Assembly (NCBI RefSeq): GCF_030272615.1
Contig: NC_081412.1
Location: 476,849,657 to 476,913,656 of the forward strand
Source: Cryptomeria japonica
Lineage: Eukaryota; Streptophyta; Pinopsida; Cupressales; Cupressaceae
Reading direction: 5' to 3'
DNA length: 64,000 bases
Part shown: piece by piece, positions 1-10,806 of the stretch
Layout: each line of letters begins with the position of its first letter
How positions within the stretch are numbered: position 1 is the first letter of the stretch
Translations under genes and position numbers: made by a program
The notes under the pieces: generated by a model
Told to the model about the DNA's origin: nothing
Databases searched by the model: none
What the model saw: the letters and a program-made list of their open reading frames with translations, nothing else

Positions 1-813
1 CCAAGGCAAGGTAAAACGCTTTCAGATTGAAGGATACAATGAACCTAGTCACGTTTTAAGATCTGATGGCTAAGATTGATCATGGGAAATGTGATCAAGG
101 AGATTAAGCGGTTAGGTATTGTTCATAAATAAGAAACTGTTGATGAACAATGCATGCGGGAAAAATAGAAAAAAAGTGACACGATAGTAGTGATCACCGA
201 GCACAGAAGATTGAAGATATGATTGAAGAACAGATTGAGAAGCCCAACAAGAAGCAAGATAAATCTTATGACAAGATTGTTTTGAGCATATAGAATCTGC
301 TTTAGCATTTCAGATGTGAAGTTGCAGATATATTTTATTACTGTTATTTATTTTGTAAGTGACAAGAAATCTCTTAACCGAGTGGACTTAACAATCTTAT
401 TTGTAAACCCTCTAGCAAGGTAACATTCTAAATGAGTGTTTGAAATCCTTTGACAAGGTCACTTCTAATAAAGTGCAAGACTCTAACAAGTTTGAGGGAA
501 ATCCCTTAACTAGGTCACATCTAGCAATGTGTTTTTGTAATTTGTAACTGGATTAGCTTTTAACCGAGCATACTCTAGAAGGGTATATTTCTTAGTGAGT
601 CCGAAATCCCACAATGGTTTTTCCCTATTTGGGTTTCCACATTAAATCTGGTGTTAAATGTGTTGTGATGTTTTAAGTGTATCTGTTTATGAGTATTGAA
701 TGATTTACAGTCATAGTTGCATATCAGTAAAGGCTACCGAGGTTGAATCTGGTGAATATATTGTATAGTGAAGTTTTTATGATTCAACCCCCCCCCCCTC
801 ATCTTAACTAACA
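1..813 (+). repeat. 5' LTR of copia-1, 3' portion only
   Basis: This is the last 813 bp of the LTR; its first part lies before the window. It ends in a C-run (788-798) followed by TCATCTTAACTAACA. The final CTAACA is the inverse of the TGTTAG that starts the right LTR. The stretch near 612-655 (GGTTTTTCCC, then TTTCCACATTAAATCTGGTG) recurs in other Copia LTRs of this window. The position 123-308 reading frame on the minus strand has no gene-like features. Confidence 0.93.
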
Positions 814-815
814 AT

Positions 816-827
816 TGGTATCAGAGC
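816..827 (+). other. Primer-binding site of copia-1 (initiator tRNA-Met type)
   Basis: TGGTATCAGAGC begins two bases after the LTR end. It is the standard plant PBS complementary to the 3' end of initiator tRNA-Met. Confidence 0.95.
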
Positions 828-858
828 TTTGGACTCCAAAAGAAAATTTTAAAGGTAC

Positions 859-1768
859 TTGAGGCAAGATTCGAAGATGTATAAAAGGGATGCACCAAAG
901 CTAAACAAGTCAAGTTTCTCCACATGGCAGAAAAGGATGAAGCTGCATTTATCAGGAATTGGAGAATATGCAACATATTATCTGGAGAATGATTACATAG
1001 CACCTAGCACCAACCCAATGACAATGGAAGAGATAAAGGCAAAGCAAGAACATATTCAAGCTATGATTGAAATAACATCTGCATTAACCAACTCAGAGTT
1101 TAATGATCTAGAAGGCTGGAATGATGCCAAAGCGATGTGGACCAAGCTTATATCTGTGTATGGTGGTGATGAACATGTTCAGAGAGAAAAAGTAGACAGT
1201 CTAAAAGGTCAACTTGAATCCATGAGAATGAATGAAGGTGAGAACATAACCCAATACAGTACAAGGTTAAAGGAAACTGTCAATCAAATCAAAGGAGCAA
1301 GAGGAACTATTGAAGAAAAGGATGTAACAAGTAGGTTGCTTAGAACACTTCTACCTGCTTATGCCATTCGAGTCTCTGCAATCAATGAATTAAGGTCTGT
1401 GCCAAACATGCCAGTCTCTTTGGATGCTACTATCAGTAAGCTACATGCATTTGAGCTAGGTAATTTTGATAACAGTGGGTCCTCGGTAAATAAAGTTGAA
1501 TCTGCATTCAGTTCTTTTCATATTGGTGAATCTGATGATTAAAATGATAGAATGTATAAGTATACTGAAGGAAATCATAGTGGAGCAAGTGAAAGATTTC
1601 ACAAAAAACATGGAAGAGGTACACAAACTATATGAAGAAATTGAAAAGCAAGAAGAGTTTGAAGCATTATTAGCCAGAAGGTTACTGAGAGGCAAAGGTA
1701 AGTATAAATGAAAGTTATCTTTAAAATGTTTTAACTATGATAGAATAGGACATATGGCTTCTAACTGT
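859..1768 (+). pseudogene. gag: copia-1 gag (UBN2-type capsid plus zinc knuckle), broken
   Basis: 859-1542 encodes a 227-residue UBN2/gag-like domain with the usual features: an N-terminal FSTWQKRMKLHL motif, the central YGGDEHVQREK region and the LRTLLPAYAIRV stretch. The frame ends in TAA. The continuation is in frame 2 (1496-1711, a helical charged segment), so a frameshift lies near 1500-1540. That frame meets TGA at 1709. Beyond it, still in frame 2, is a zinc knuckle at 1727-1768. Its second cysteine is a tyrosine (TAT where TGT is expected), so zinc binding should be lost. Start: the ORF opens about 30 bases after the PBS; the true start may differ. No functional Gag can be made. Confidence 0.88.
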
Positions 1769-4700
1769 CCTGACAAAGAATCTTGTGAAAAGAGAGAATA
1801 CCAAGATGACAGACAGGAAGACAACCAATACAGAGGACACCAAGACTTCAGAAGGAAATATAGAAAGACATGCCTAGTAGCTGATGAGGAATCCAATGAT
1901 GATAAATCTAATGGTATTGATACAAAGGAAGTTGTTTATGTGGCTATCAAAGATGGATTAGATGAAGAAAGGTATGAAGAAAAAGCCCTAATATCTCACA
2001 TAAATAAAAATGATTCTTGGATCATAGATAGTGGATTCTCACATCACATGACAGGTGATAAACACAAGTTTGTTAAATTAGAAGACTATGATGGAGGATA
2101 TGTAAGATTTGTTAATGATGCACCATGTTCGGTGAAAGGTAAAGGATCTATAACACTTCTTGACAATGCTAAATGTGATGATGTATACTGGGTTGAAGGT
2201 TTGAAATACAATTTGTTGAGTGTAGCACAGCTAAACAATACAGGATACCGAATAGAATTCCAGAAGGGATGTGTCAAAGTTCATGACAAACATGGACAGA
2301 TGGCTGCTACTGAGACACAAACAAAAGGTAATACATTTCATCTTGACTCAACTTGGAACAATTGTCTGTATGCTAAACTAGAAGATACCTGGTTATGTCA
2401 TAAAAGGTTTTGTCATGTAAATTTTGATAACCTGATCAAAATAAGTAAGAAGCATCGAGTAAGAGGTCTACCGAGCCTAAAAAAACCTGAGAATGCAATA
2501 TTTCAAGGATGCCAGATGGGTAAGATGAAAAAGTCAAGATTTACAAGTAAGTCCTACACTTCTAAAAGAACTTTAGATCTAGTGCACACTGATCTTTGTG
2601 GTCCTATGAAAGTTCAAAGTCATTATGGAGATAAATACTTCATATTATTTGTGGATGATTACTCAAGAATGATGTCAGTTATGTTTTTAAAAGAAAAATC
2701 AGAAGCCTTTCAAATGTTCAAATGGTATAAGGCTAGAGTTGAAAAAGAAACAGGAAGATAGTTGAAATGTCTAAGATCTGATAGAGGAGGAGAATTTATT
2801 TCTGATGAATTGAACCTATTTTGCAATGATCATGGTATAAAGAGACAAGTGTCTGCACTAAGAACACCTTAGCAAAATGGGATAGCTGAAAGAAGAAACA
2901 AATCAATTGTAGATTGTGCCAGAACCCTGATGATAGAAAAGAGGGTACCACAAACATTTTGGAGAGAAGCAATCAACACTGCAGTTTACATCCTGAACCG
3001 AGTACAACTGAAGAAAGGAACTTTGAAGACACCATATGAAATCTGGTATGATAAGAAACCCAATGTAAGTTAATTTAAAATATTTGGAAGTAGATGTTAT
3101 GTTCACAAAGATGACAGAAATGGAAAGTTTGATCAGAAAAGCAAGGAAGGAACATTTCTTGGCTATTCTTCTAGAAGTAAAGCATTTAAATGTCTGATAA
3201 AATCATCTAACAAAATAGTAGAAAATGCAAATGTGAAAATTGATGAATTTGCAAAAAGAAATGATGAAGGAAATTCCAAAGAACCAGAAAATTATGAAGA
3301 ATTTGCTTATGTTCAACTGAGAAATCCTACCAAGAAAGTTGATGAAGAAAATGAAGAAAATACTCAGTTACCGAGTGATGAAGAAGATCAAACAGAGCAT
3401 ACTGAGCCCATATTAGCCAAGTATGTCAAAATAAATCATGCATCAAGTTAGATTATAGGGGATAAGGATGATCAAGTGATGACAAGAAACAAACTAAGAC
3501 AAAACACATGTCTGATATCTGAATTTGAACCAAGGATAGTAAAAGAGGCATTTAGTAATGAAGATTGGATAAATGCTATGAAAGAAGAAATTGAACAAAT
3601 CAAGAAGGATGAAACATGGTCACTGGTCCCAAGACCAAAAGAGAAAAATGTAATCGGTACAAAGTGGATTTTCAGAAACAAGCTAAATGAAAAAGGAGAG
3701 GTCATGCAGAACAAAGCAAGACTAGTTTGCAAAGGAGATGCTCAAGAAGAAGGAATTGATTATGGTGAGACTTTTGCACCTGTGGCAAGACTTGAAGGAG
3801 TGAGAACATTGTTGGCATATGCTGCTTACAAAAATTTCAAGGTATATCAAATGGATGTTAAATCTGCATTTTTGAATGGTATACTAGAAGAAGAAGTTTA
3901 TATTGAACAGCCTAAAGGATTTATTGAAGACAAGAATAAAGATTAGGTATGTAAGTTGGACAAAGCATTATATGGTTTAAAGCAAGCACCTAGAGCATGG
4001 TATGAAAGACTGCACTCTTATTTGATTAAGATTGGATTTATAAGGACAAGTGAAAACAACAACATGTATATGAAAAATGATGAAAACAATGGTATACTAC
4101 TTTCAACCATATTTGTTGATGATATTATTTTTTGTGGTAATGACTTCTTATGCAAGAACTTTGGAAATGAAATGTGCAAAGAATTTGAGATGTCATTAAT
4201 TGGTGAAATAAAGTATTTTATAGGTTTACAGATACTACAAATGAAAAATGAGATTTTCATTACTCAATCCAAGTATATAAAGGAAATCTTGAAGAAATTT
4301 GGAATGGAAGATTCTAAACCTATAAGTACTCCTATGACTACCAATTGTAAACTATCAAAGAGTGATGAATCTGCATCTATTGATGAGACACTTTACCGAT
4401 CTATGATTGGAAAGCTGCAATATGTGGTTCACAACAGGCCAGATATAGCACATGCAGTAGGTATAGTTGCAAGATTTTCTACAGATCCCAAAGAAACTCA
4501 TTTGATAGCAATCAAGAGAATTTTAAGATACCTGAGAGGCATTGAAGATTATGGCTTAGTGTATCAAAAGAGAAATGTTTTTGACTTAAAACTCTATACT
4601 GATGCTGATTGGGCAGGATACATTGATGATAGGAAAAGCACAAGCGTTGGAGCTTTCTTTTTGGGAGATAGACTAGTAAGTTGGCTTAGCAAGAAACAAG

Positions 4701-5017
4701 GATGCATTTCATAGTCAACAACTGAAGCTGAATATGTCGCTGCAGCATTGAATTGTACCAATATAACATGGATCAAACAACCGTTGGAAGGTATGAATGA
4801 GAAAGTTACCGAGCTAGTAACTATATTCTATGATAATACTAGTGCCATTAACATTTCAAAGAATCCGGTACTGCACTCTAAGACAAAGCATATCTCTATA
4901 AAGTATCATTATCTCAGAGAAAGAAGTTCAAGAGAAGAAAATTGTGCTGGAATATATCAGTTCAAAGGAAAAAATAGCAGATATTTTCACAAAGCCATTG
5001 CCAAGGGACACTTTTGA
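1769..5017 (+). pseudogene. pol: copia-1 pol: protease-integrase-RT-RNase H, one frame with six internal stops
   Basis: All fragments (1754-2761, 3233-3451, 3476-3946, 3956-4714, 4748-5017) are in reading frame 2. They are separated by TAG 2759, TAG 2870, TAA 3071, TAG 3449, TAG 3944 and TAG 4712. Protease: DSGFS at 2027-2041 (family DSG-A/C-S). GAG-pre-integrase: WLCHKRFCHVNF near 2390. Integrase core: HTDLCGP near 2584 and VDDYSR near 2654. [18 protein letters not shown] (about 3848-3880), LYGLKQAPRAWYERL (3968 on) and the catalytic FVDD at 4112-4123. RNase H: YTDADWAG near 4597, TTEAEY near 4718 and a YDNTSA segment near 4831. Four TAGs stand where CAG is expected and TAG 3944 where TGG is expected. 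TAA 3071 sits at a tyrosine site. The domain order is Copia; I do not assign a lineage. Confidence 0.93.
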
Positions 5018-5465
5018 GTATCTCAGAAGTCAGTTAGGGGTCCTACCCCTATCTAGTACTCACTGACAGAGTTCGGTGAAAGCATCAATTCTATGAATCT
5101 AAAGGATAACTATTTATGAGTTGATGTTGCTTTACACACTTTAGGAGGTTGCCTAAAGTTGTACAAGAAAAAGTGATTGAAGACAAAGATGCTCTGACCG
5201 TGAATGAGACTGCAAGGAAATTACTTCACAAAGGAATAAATCATGAATTAGTTTTTCTTTTTGGCATTCTTGTCAAAGGGGGAGAAGACTAATTTATAAG
5301 AAACTAACAGAAGAAATTTATAAGAAACTAACATAAGAAGCTGGGAGAAGACTAATGACTGGGGGAGAATTCTAGAAAATTTCAGAGAAGTTTAAACATC
5401 AATCCGAATCTAAATCAATTGAAATAAATCATGTTGGTATTTTCATCAATGCCAAAGGGGGAGAT
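5018..5465 (+). other. copia-1 3' noncoding region and polypurine tract
   Basis: There is no ORF here. It holds purine-rich AAAGGGGGAGA-type strings at 5275-5287 and 5454-5465. The second directly precedes the LTR and is the likely plus-strand primer. A 21-bp unit, AATTTATAAGAAACTAACA plus two bases, is repeated in tandem near 5290-5335. Confidence 0.75.
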
Positions 5466-6972
5466 TGTTAGCATTTTCACAAAAGGAGATTGTTAGCATC
5501 TCAGTAAGTTTGTTGGTATGAGGATATTGAAAAGGTTGTTGGAGATTGTTGATATAATTGAGAAAGGATGATTACTATCTTAATAATATTATTTTGTCAT
5601 TGATGTCAAGCAATTGATCTTCTGATTCAGTATGATGTTGCCATATCTTAATGAGTATGTTTTGATAAGTATAAAGATGTCGGTAAGAGACACATAATGA
5701 ATGCGAAAATAAAAAGGGAATAATAAGTTATTCAATGGGCAACTATTATCGAGTTAGATAGTGATGAGATTATTTTGTTTTGATTGTTTTGATATCCTAT
5801 ATGTGAGTATTCAAAGACTGAACAAAAAGAAGAAAAGATTTCAAGCTATAGAATTAGTTAAGGCTTGATACTGTTCCATGTTACCGAGAAAGATGCTAGT
5901 CGGTAAACCCTAAGGTTATCACTATCGGTTAAAGAAGGCAAAATATCTACCGAGTGAAGTTCAGTATTTACTGAGTAACAACCGAGTAATGATAGAATGC
6001 ATTGGATGGATAAATACATTATTAAATGTAGAATACCAATAAGCTAGAGTTGATCAGATGATTGGTATGTCGTGCAAGAAGTTTGTTGAGGATCTACGAC
6101 ATTGAAAGTACAAGAGATTAGATCTACAACACAGATTGAACGACCATAACCTAGCACAAGTTCCAAGGCAAGGTAAAACATTTTCAGATTGAAGGATACA
6201 ATGAACCTAGTCAAGTTTTAAGATCTAATGGCTAAGATTGATCATGGGAAATGTGATCAAGGAGATTAAGCGGTTAGGTATTGTTCATAGATAAGAAACT
6301 GTTGATGAACAATGCATGCGGGCAAAATAGAAGAAAAGTGACACGACAGTAGTGATCACTGAGCATAGAAGATTGAAGATCTGATTGAAGAACATATTGA
6401 GAAGCCCAACAAGAAGCAAGATAAGTCTTATGAGAAGATTGTTTTTAGCATATAGAATCTACTTTAGCATTTCAGATGTGAAGTTGTAGATATATTTTAT
6501 TACTATTATTATTTTGTAAGTGACAGGAAATCTCTTAACTGAGTGGACTTAACAGTCTTATTTGTAAACCCTCTAGCAAGGTAACATTCTAAATGAGTGT
6601 CTTAAATCCTTTGACAAGGTCACTTCTAAAAAAGTGCAAGACTCTAACAAGTCTGAGGGAAATCCCTTAACTGGGTCACATCTAGCAATGTGTTTTTGTA
6701 ATCTGTAACTGGATTAGCTTTTAACCGAGCATACTCTAGAAGGGTATATTTCTTAGTGGGTCCGAAATCCCACAGTGGTTTTTCCCTATTTGGGTTTCCA
6801 CATTAAATCTGGTGTTAAATGTGTTATGATGTTTTAAGTGTATCTGTTTATGAGTATTGAATAATTTACAGTCATAGTTGCATATCAGTAAAGGCTACCA
6901 AGGTTGAATCTGGTGAATATATTGTATAGTGAAGTTTTTATGATTCACCCCCCCCCCTCATCTTAACTAACA
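5466..6972 (+). repeat. 3' LTR of copia-1, about 1507 bp
   Basis: The start is placed at TGTTAG (5466), directly after AAAGGGGGAGAT. The end is CTAACA at 6972, giving a 6-bp inverted terminus. A second TGTTAG after AAAAGGAGAT (5491) is an alternative start. The 3' end has a C-run (about 6947-6956). Positions 5880-6000 carry several ACCGAG or inverse CTCGGT/TCGGT strings, possibly regulatory but unproven. Confidence 0.88.
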
Positions 6973-7310
6973 AAATCTGTGTGTCATGAGTTGTGCATTT
7001 TTCAAGTGATGATTGATTATTCTTTGTTTAGGTGAATATGCATGCAAAGCTAATAGTTATGGTATTACTGATACAACACATGCATATGTATATTGGTGAA
7101 GTAGTTATCAAGTGCTGAATGTTATTTGAAGAATTCAGTTTTACTGGTTTAAGATGTCTGAAGTTGTACTGTGTTTAACCAATATTTCCATGGTTAAGTT
7201 CAATGATGAAGATAATTGATTATCATTATTTTAACTTGATAAGTTGTTGAGAAGTTTTTGTCTGTACTGATTCACCCCCCCTCTCAGTACCAGTTAGGGT
7301 ATTTGTTGTT
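6973..7310 (+). repeat. 3' fragment of another Copia LTR
   Basis: There is no ORF. The stretch ends with GATTCACCCCCCC-TCTCAGTACC at about 7269-7292, the C-tract signature found at the 3' ends of the Copia LTRs in this window, but it is otherwise unlike copia-1. It is cut on the left by the copia-1 LTR. Confidence 0.5.
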
Positions 7311-7330
7311 CATCATTATTCATCAAGGCT

Positions 7331-7991
7331 AAATCAAGATGGAAACTAAAGGGTAGTGTCGATATCTTGACAATGCCAGGAGGTCTCTTCCTTTTCAAGT
7401 TCACTATGGAGGAAGACCTGATCTTTGTCCTCTTAGGCTCTTGGGCCTATGGGAAACATTTTTTAACTCTAGCTAAACAGAAGCCTTGTTTCGACCCTTC
7501 AGCTAAACTCAATCACATGGCTCCTGTTTGGGTTAGACTCCCTGGCCTCCTACTGGAATTCTAGGATGAACAGATCTTCCATTGGATTGGAAACTCATTC
7601 GCAGCTATGTTACAACAGATTCAGTCACTCTTGCTAAATCCAGGTTGGTTTATGCCCGTTTTTGTGTCAATGTTGCGATTAAAAAAGCTCTCCCCAATTT
7701 TGTTTCTCTTAACTCGAAGTGGGGAAAATGGTCTCAGGCCATTGTCTATGAAAATGCTACTCTTTTTTGTCAGAAATGTGCTAAACAAGGGCACACGTAT
7801 GCTGAGTGTAAGACCCAGGCATTTGCAGAACCCAAGATGAAAGAAAAGGATATTGTAGATGAACCCATCAGCCTAAGTGCTCCCTCTTCCTTAGCCCCCT
7901 TGGGACTACCTAATGTGAGTGAAATCCCCGATGATTACCCCCACACTGACAAGATCCTTGAGATTTAAAAAACCTCGGTGGATCCAGTGAA
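7331..7991 (+). pseudogene. LINE ORF1 fragment (DUF4283 + CCHC zinc knuckle)
   Basis: 7341-7564 (frame 2) encodes the plant LINE ORF1 N-terminal domain (DUF4283): MPGGLFLFKFTMEEDL, LGSWAYGKHFLTL, then MAPVWVRLPGLLLEF. TAG at 7562 stands where these proteins have Trp. The frame shifts near 7600, and frame 1 (7582-7968) continues through VYARFCVNV, LNSKWGKWSQAIVYEN and a zinc knuckle CQKCAKQGHTYAEC (about 7771-7812; zf-CCHC_4 type). It ends in a Ser/Pro-rich tail. The N-terminus is missing. The sequence stops at 7991, where chromovirus LTR begins. A Pro/Ser-rich ORF1 tail resumes at 24717, so this is probably the front of that LINE. Confidence 0.82.
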
Positions 7992-8694
7992 GCAACCCCC
8001 AAGCGAAAGCCACTTTCTCAAAGGACACTACACAAGAATGGTCACTCCCCAAGGACCCTATGGCGAAGTAGATAGCCATAACACCACTATCAGAAACAAG
8101 TGGTCAAACAAGGACATACCGACTCTTGACTAACCATAAGACAAAGACACTACATGGTTAAGACAATGGAGCCAACATATATCTCTTGGTCAAAGGTACC
8201 AATTACACCACCACAAGATGACTGAACCATAGACCAAAATATCACAATAAACACTTGCAAGGATAGCTAAATACATCAAGTCCGCACTCAGACAATCTTT
8301 GAGAATATCAACATCATAAGCACTTGCAACATCATTGATTGAAAAAAATGAAATAAAACACTCTTGCAACAGTCACATTATTCAATTCCCAAATCAATGT
8401 TCCATCAGAAATGAAATCCACATTATACATTCAACCAGTTATAACATGATTTCCAACAGGCATATAAATTATTTTCAAAATATATCCAAAACTAACAATT
8501 TGAATCTCTAATTCATGTCTTAATTTTCATTGATAAATTTATCAACCACATAATAAAAATCATATGAAAATCACATTACATCACGCAATACCACTTTAAA
8601 CATTCCATTTATTAAATTTAAGTTCTTAGCACTAACTGATTTGGAGACTGGTGAGGGCTCAAAGCTAAGTGGGGGTCAAACCAACCCGCGGTTG

Positions 8695-8880
8695 TGCTGC
8701 TACTGAGGGCAACAAACACTACCTACCGATAGTGCTGCTACCACTGGTAATAGCCCTACCAACTGGTGGCTGCCGCTACCAACCGGTAGCGGTGCCGCCG
8801 ACTGGTAGTGCCCACTACCAACCGGTAGCCGTACTGTCGACCGGTAGTTCTGCTACCTATGGGTAGCAGACACTATCAAC
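8695..8880. repeat. Array of short near-palindromic CTACC...GGTAG units in left chromovirus LTR
   Basis: About eight units of roughly 20-23 bp, each close to CTACCNACCGGTAG, which reads almost the same on both strands. The equivalent region of the right LTR has about ten units. The DNA here is GC-rich inside an otherwise AT-rich LTR. Confidence 0.75.
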
Positions 8881-10124
8881 CCACGTGATGAGGCAAGCCC
8901 ATCACGGGAGTGGTAAAGTCCACAAGAGAGGCACAAGAAACATGCCTCCAAGCATTATAAAACCAAAAAGACACAAAATCAATAACCAAAAGGGACATTC
9001 CATTTCCAGAATTATTTCACAAGCACACACATATAGTGCCAATTTCCAAAATTTCAAGGAGTTTACTAGCAAGGTAGATGGTGAAATAAACACACTGGAA
9101 AGAATAGCTAGCCAATTCTTGACAATATAGAAACAAGGATGCACCCAGTCAACCCAAACTAAAATTCTTTCTTTCAAAAGAAGAGGTAAATCAAGAATTT
9201 GTTTGCTATGAACAAATAACACACATCAAGAAGAAATGAACAATTCCTTTCCTTAATGCAACCATATGCTAATAGCATCACAAAATCAACTATATTAGGC
9301 AATCTTTCTCCCATTTCAACATTCCAAGAAGAATCTACAGGCATATTGCATAAATTTCCACACACAGGAAGCAAACTAAAAATTTCAAAAACAAATTCAA
9401 AACAAGAAGGAAACCTCCAAACTTGAATCAATTAGCAAGCAAAGAGATGAAGAAAATCCAGTCTTGCAACCAGGTCGAATCTCCAGCTCCTCCAGAAAGT
9501 TTTCCAAAATTTTCTCTCCAAAATCCTCTTCTTCTCCCATCGTGAATGCCCAAAACTATCTTTTAACCCAAGCTTCTAGGTTAAAGTTCTCATCCAATCA
9601 AATTTAAATATTTTAAAACTAAAAGGCAATCAGATTTATTTCTTTCCCCAAAAATATAATTCTTTCCAATGATTAAATTAAAAATGCCAAAATGGAAAAA
9701 TAAGAAGGGAAGCTTTTATTTATTTCTTTTTCCATAAATACTTCCTTCAACAAAAGTATTTAACCTTTTTAAATGACTAAGCAATTTATTTATTTCACAA
9801 AAATATCAATGCAACTTTACACAATAAATTAAGCCATTTAACCATTTAATCTAGCAATTCATCAATTTAGTAAATCAATAATCACAGTGCATAATAATTA
9901 AATGATTACTCAAACATGAGATAACATCATCCATTTAAATTAAATAAATATTTAAATAAATAGAAACATGCAAAACCAAGACAGATCAAATGACGACTCT
10001 CAAATGACCAAACCAAGGCACCATGACACGCATAACAACCAGACGGGGAAACACAACCGAATGGCAACACTCACACGAGTGTAACTGCGGTCAAGATAGG
10101 GTACACCAACTATCTCCTCCACTC

Positions 10125-10152
10125 CTATATATATATATATATATATATATAA
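10125..10152. repeat. AT dinucleotide microsatellite
   Basis: An uninterrupted TA run inside the chromovirus LTR. The right LTR has a shorter run at about 18659-18676. Confidence 0.95.
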
Positions 10153-10612
10153 GGAACGCTCAGACCTGTGAAACCAGGTGGATTCGATACCCCATACCTA
10201 CCTGGTACTTGTACCTGCAATGTCCTGTACCAAAGAACCACACGTGTATATAGACAATATACATATAGACACGGTAAACACACCGATGAAGGAGAATCAT
10301 GACGTTCCCTGTCTCACTGAAGTGAGTGAAGGAAAATCATCCCCTCGCATCCCAATACACTTGCAAACACGCAATATATTAATAATGCATCGCAATATAA
10401 GGGAAAAGTGTCAGTCCATGATAATGATCCATAAAAAAAATAACATTACTCATAAGCACTGAAATACTGCATAAAATACTACACCATAAATCTAGATAAA
10501 GTATGAAATAACATCGCATAATATCCGAATCAAAATACAATAATGTTCCACAGAATAGTCACTGAAGTAACTCAAAACATACAAAAGAGATTGATCAAGG
10601 AGGGGTACTACA

Positions 10613-10623
10613 TCCTTCCCCCC
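10613..10623 (-). other. Polypurine tract of the chromovirus
   Basis: The minus strand reads GGGGGGAAGGA immediately before the LTR start TGTAGTACCCC. This is the expected plus-strand primer position. Confidence 0.85.
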
Positions 10624-10647
10624 AAGCCTAGGCTTACTCCTGGAAGC

Positions 10648-10800
10648 CTAAAACAGATAAGAATAAAGCTCTCTCATCTTCACTGCATCTTCCCAAGTCG
10701 CAGAGGACTCATCACTGGGATCCCATAGGACCCTTACCTGCTCGATGGTACGACCCCCGAGAGTCAAATCCTGATGCTGAAGGATGCACACGGGCTCCAT
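10648..10800 (-). pseudogene. Chromodomain at the C-terminus of chromovirus pol
   Basis: Reading minus from 10800 to the TAG at 10648-10650 gives a 50-residue segment. It has EPVCILQHQDLTLGGRTIEQ, then VRVLWDPSDE, then SATWEDAVKMRELY. This is the plant chromovirus chromodomain pattern (V-VLW...E-ATWE), which targets integration by binding chromatin. It is in frame with the integrase ORF but cut off from it by TAG 10807-10809, where CAG is expected. Confidence 0.85.
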
Positions 10801-10806
10801 GGAAAG

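Larger units (their letters stand above)
1..6972 (+). mobile_element. Copia-type LTR retrotransposon (copia-1), 5' end outside window
   Basis: Positions 1-813 match 6162-6972 closely (about 96% by eye), so these are the two LTRs. Between them lie, in order, a primer-binding site, gag, protease, integrase, reverse transcriptase and RNase H, which is Copia order (integrase before RT). The ORFs are all disrupted. The left flank and left target duplication lie outside the window. The right LTR is followed directly by the 3' part of another Copia LTR, so this element probably inserted there. The element cannot make its own proteins as it stands. Confidence 0.93.
7992..10612 (-). repeat. 3' LTR of the chromovirus, truncated
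   Basis: This matches 16470-19140 along its whole length, with small differences and indels. Read on +, it ends GGGGTACTACA (10602-10612), the inverse of the TGTAGTACCCC start of the LTR. Its other end is missing. It contains a CTACC/GGTAG repeat array (8695-8880), AT-rich DNA (9590-9970) and an AT dinucleotide run. I see no gene in it. Confidence 0.92.

Noticed and set aside
8669-8866. ORF with repeated YQPVAV/PTGS units
   Set aside because: Translation of the palindromic array in the chromovirus LTR; the right LTR copy does not keep the frame.
8695-8880. CRISPR-like array
   Set aside because: Units are short, variable, palindromic and without unique spacers, in plant retroelement DNA.
8902-9431. 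Minus-strand ORFs seen again at 17446-17954
   Set aside because: Present in both chromovirus LTRs only because the LTRs are copies. No domain, and small indels alter the frames.
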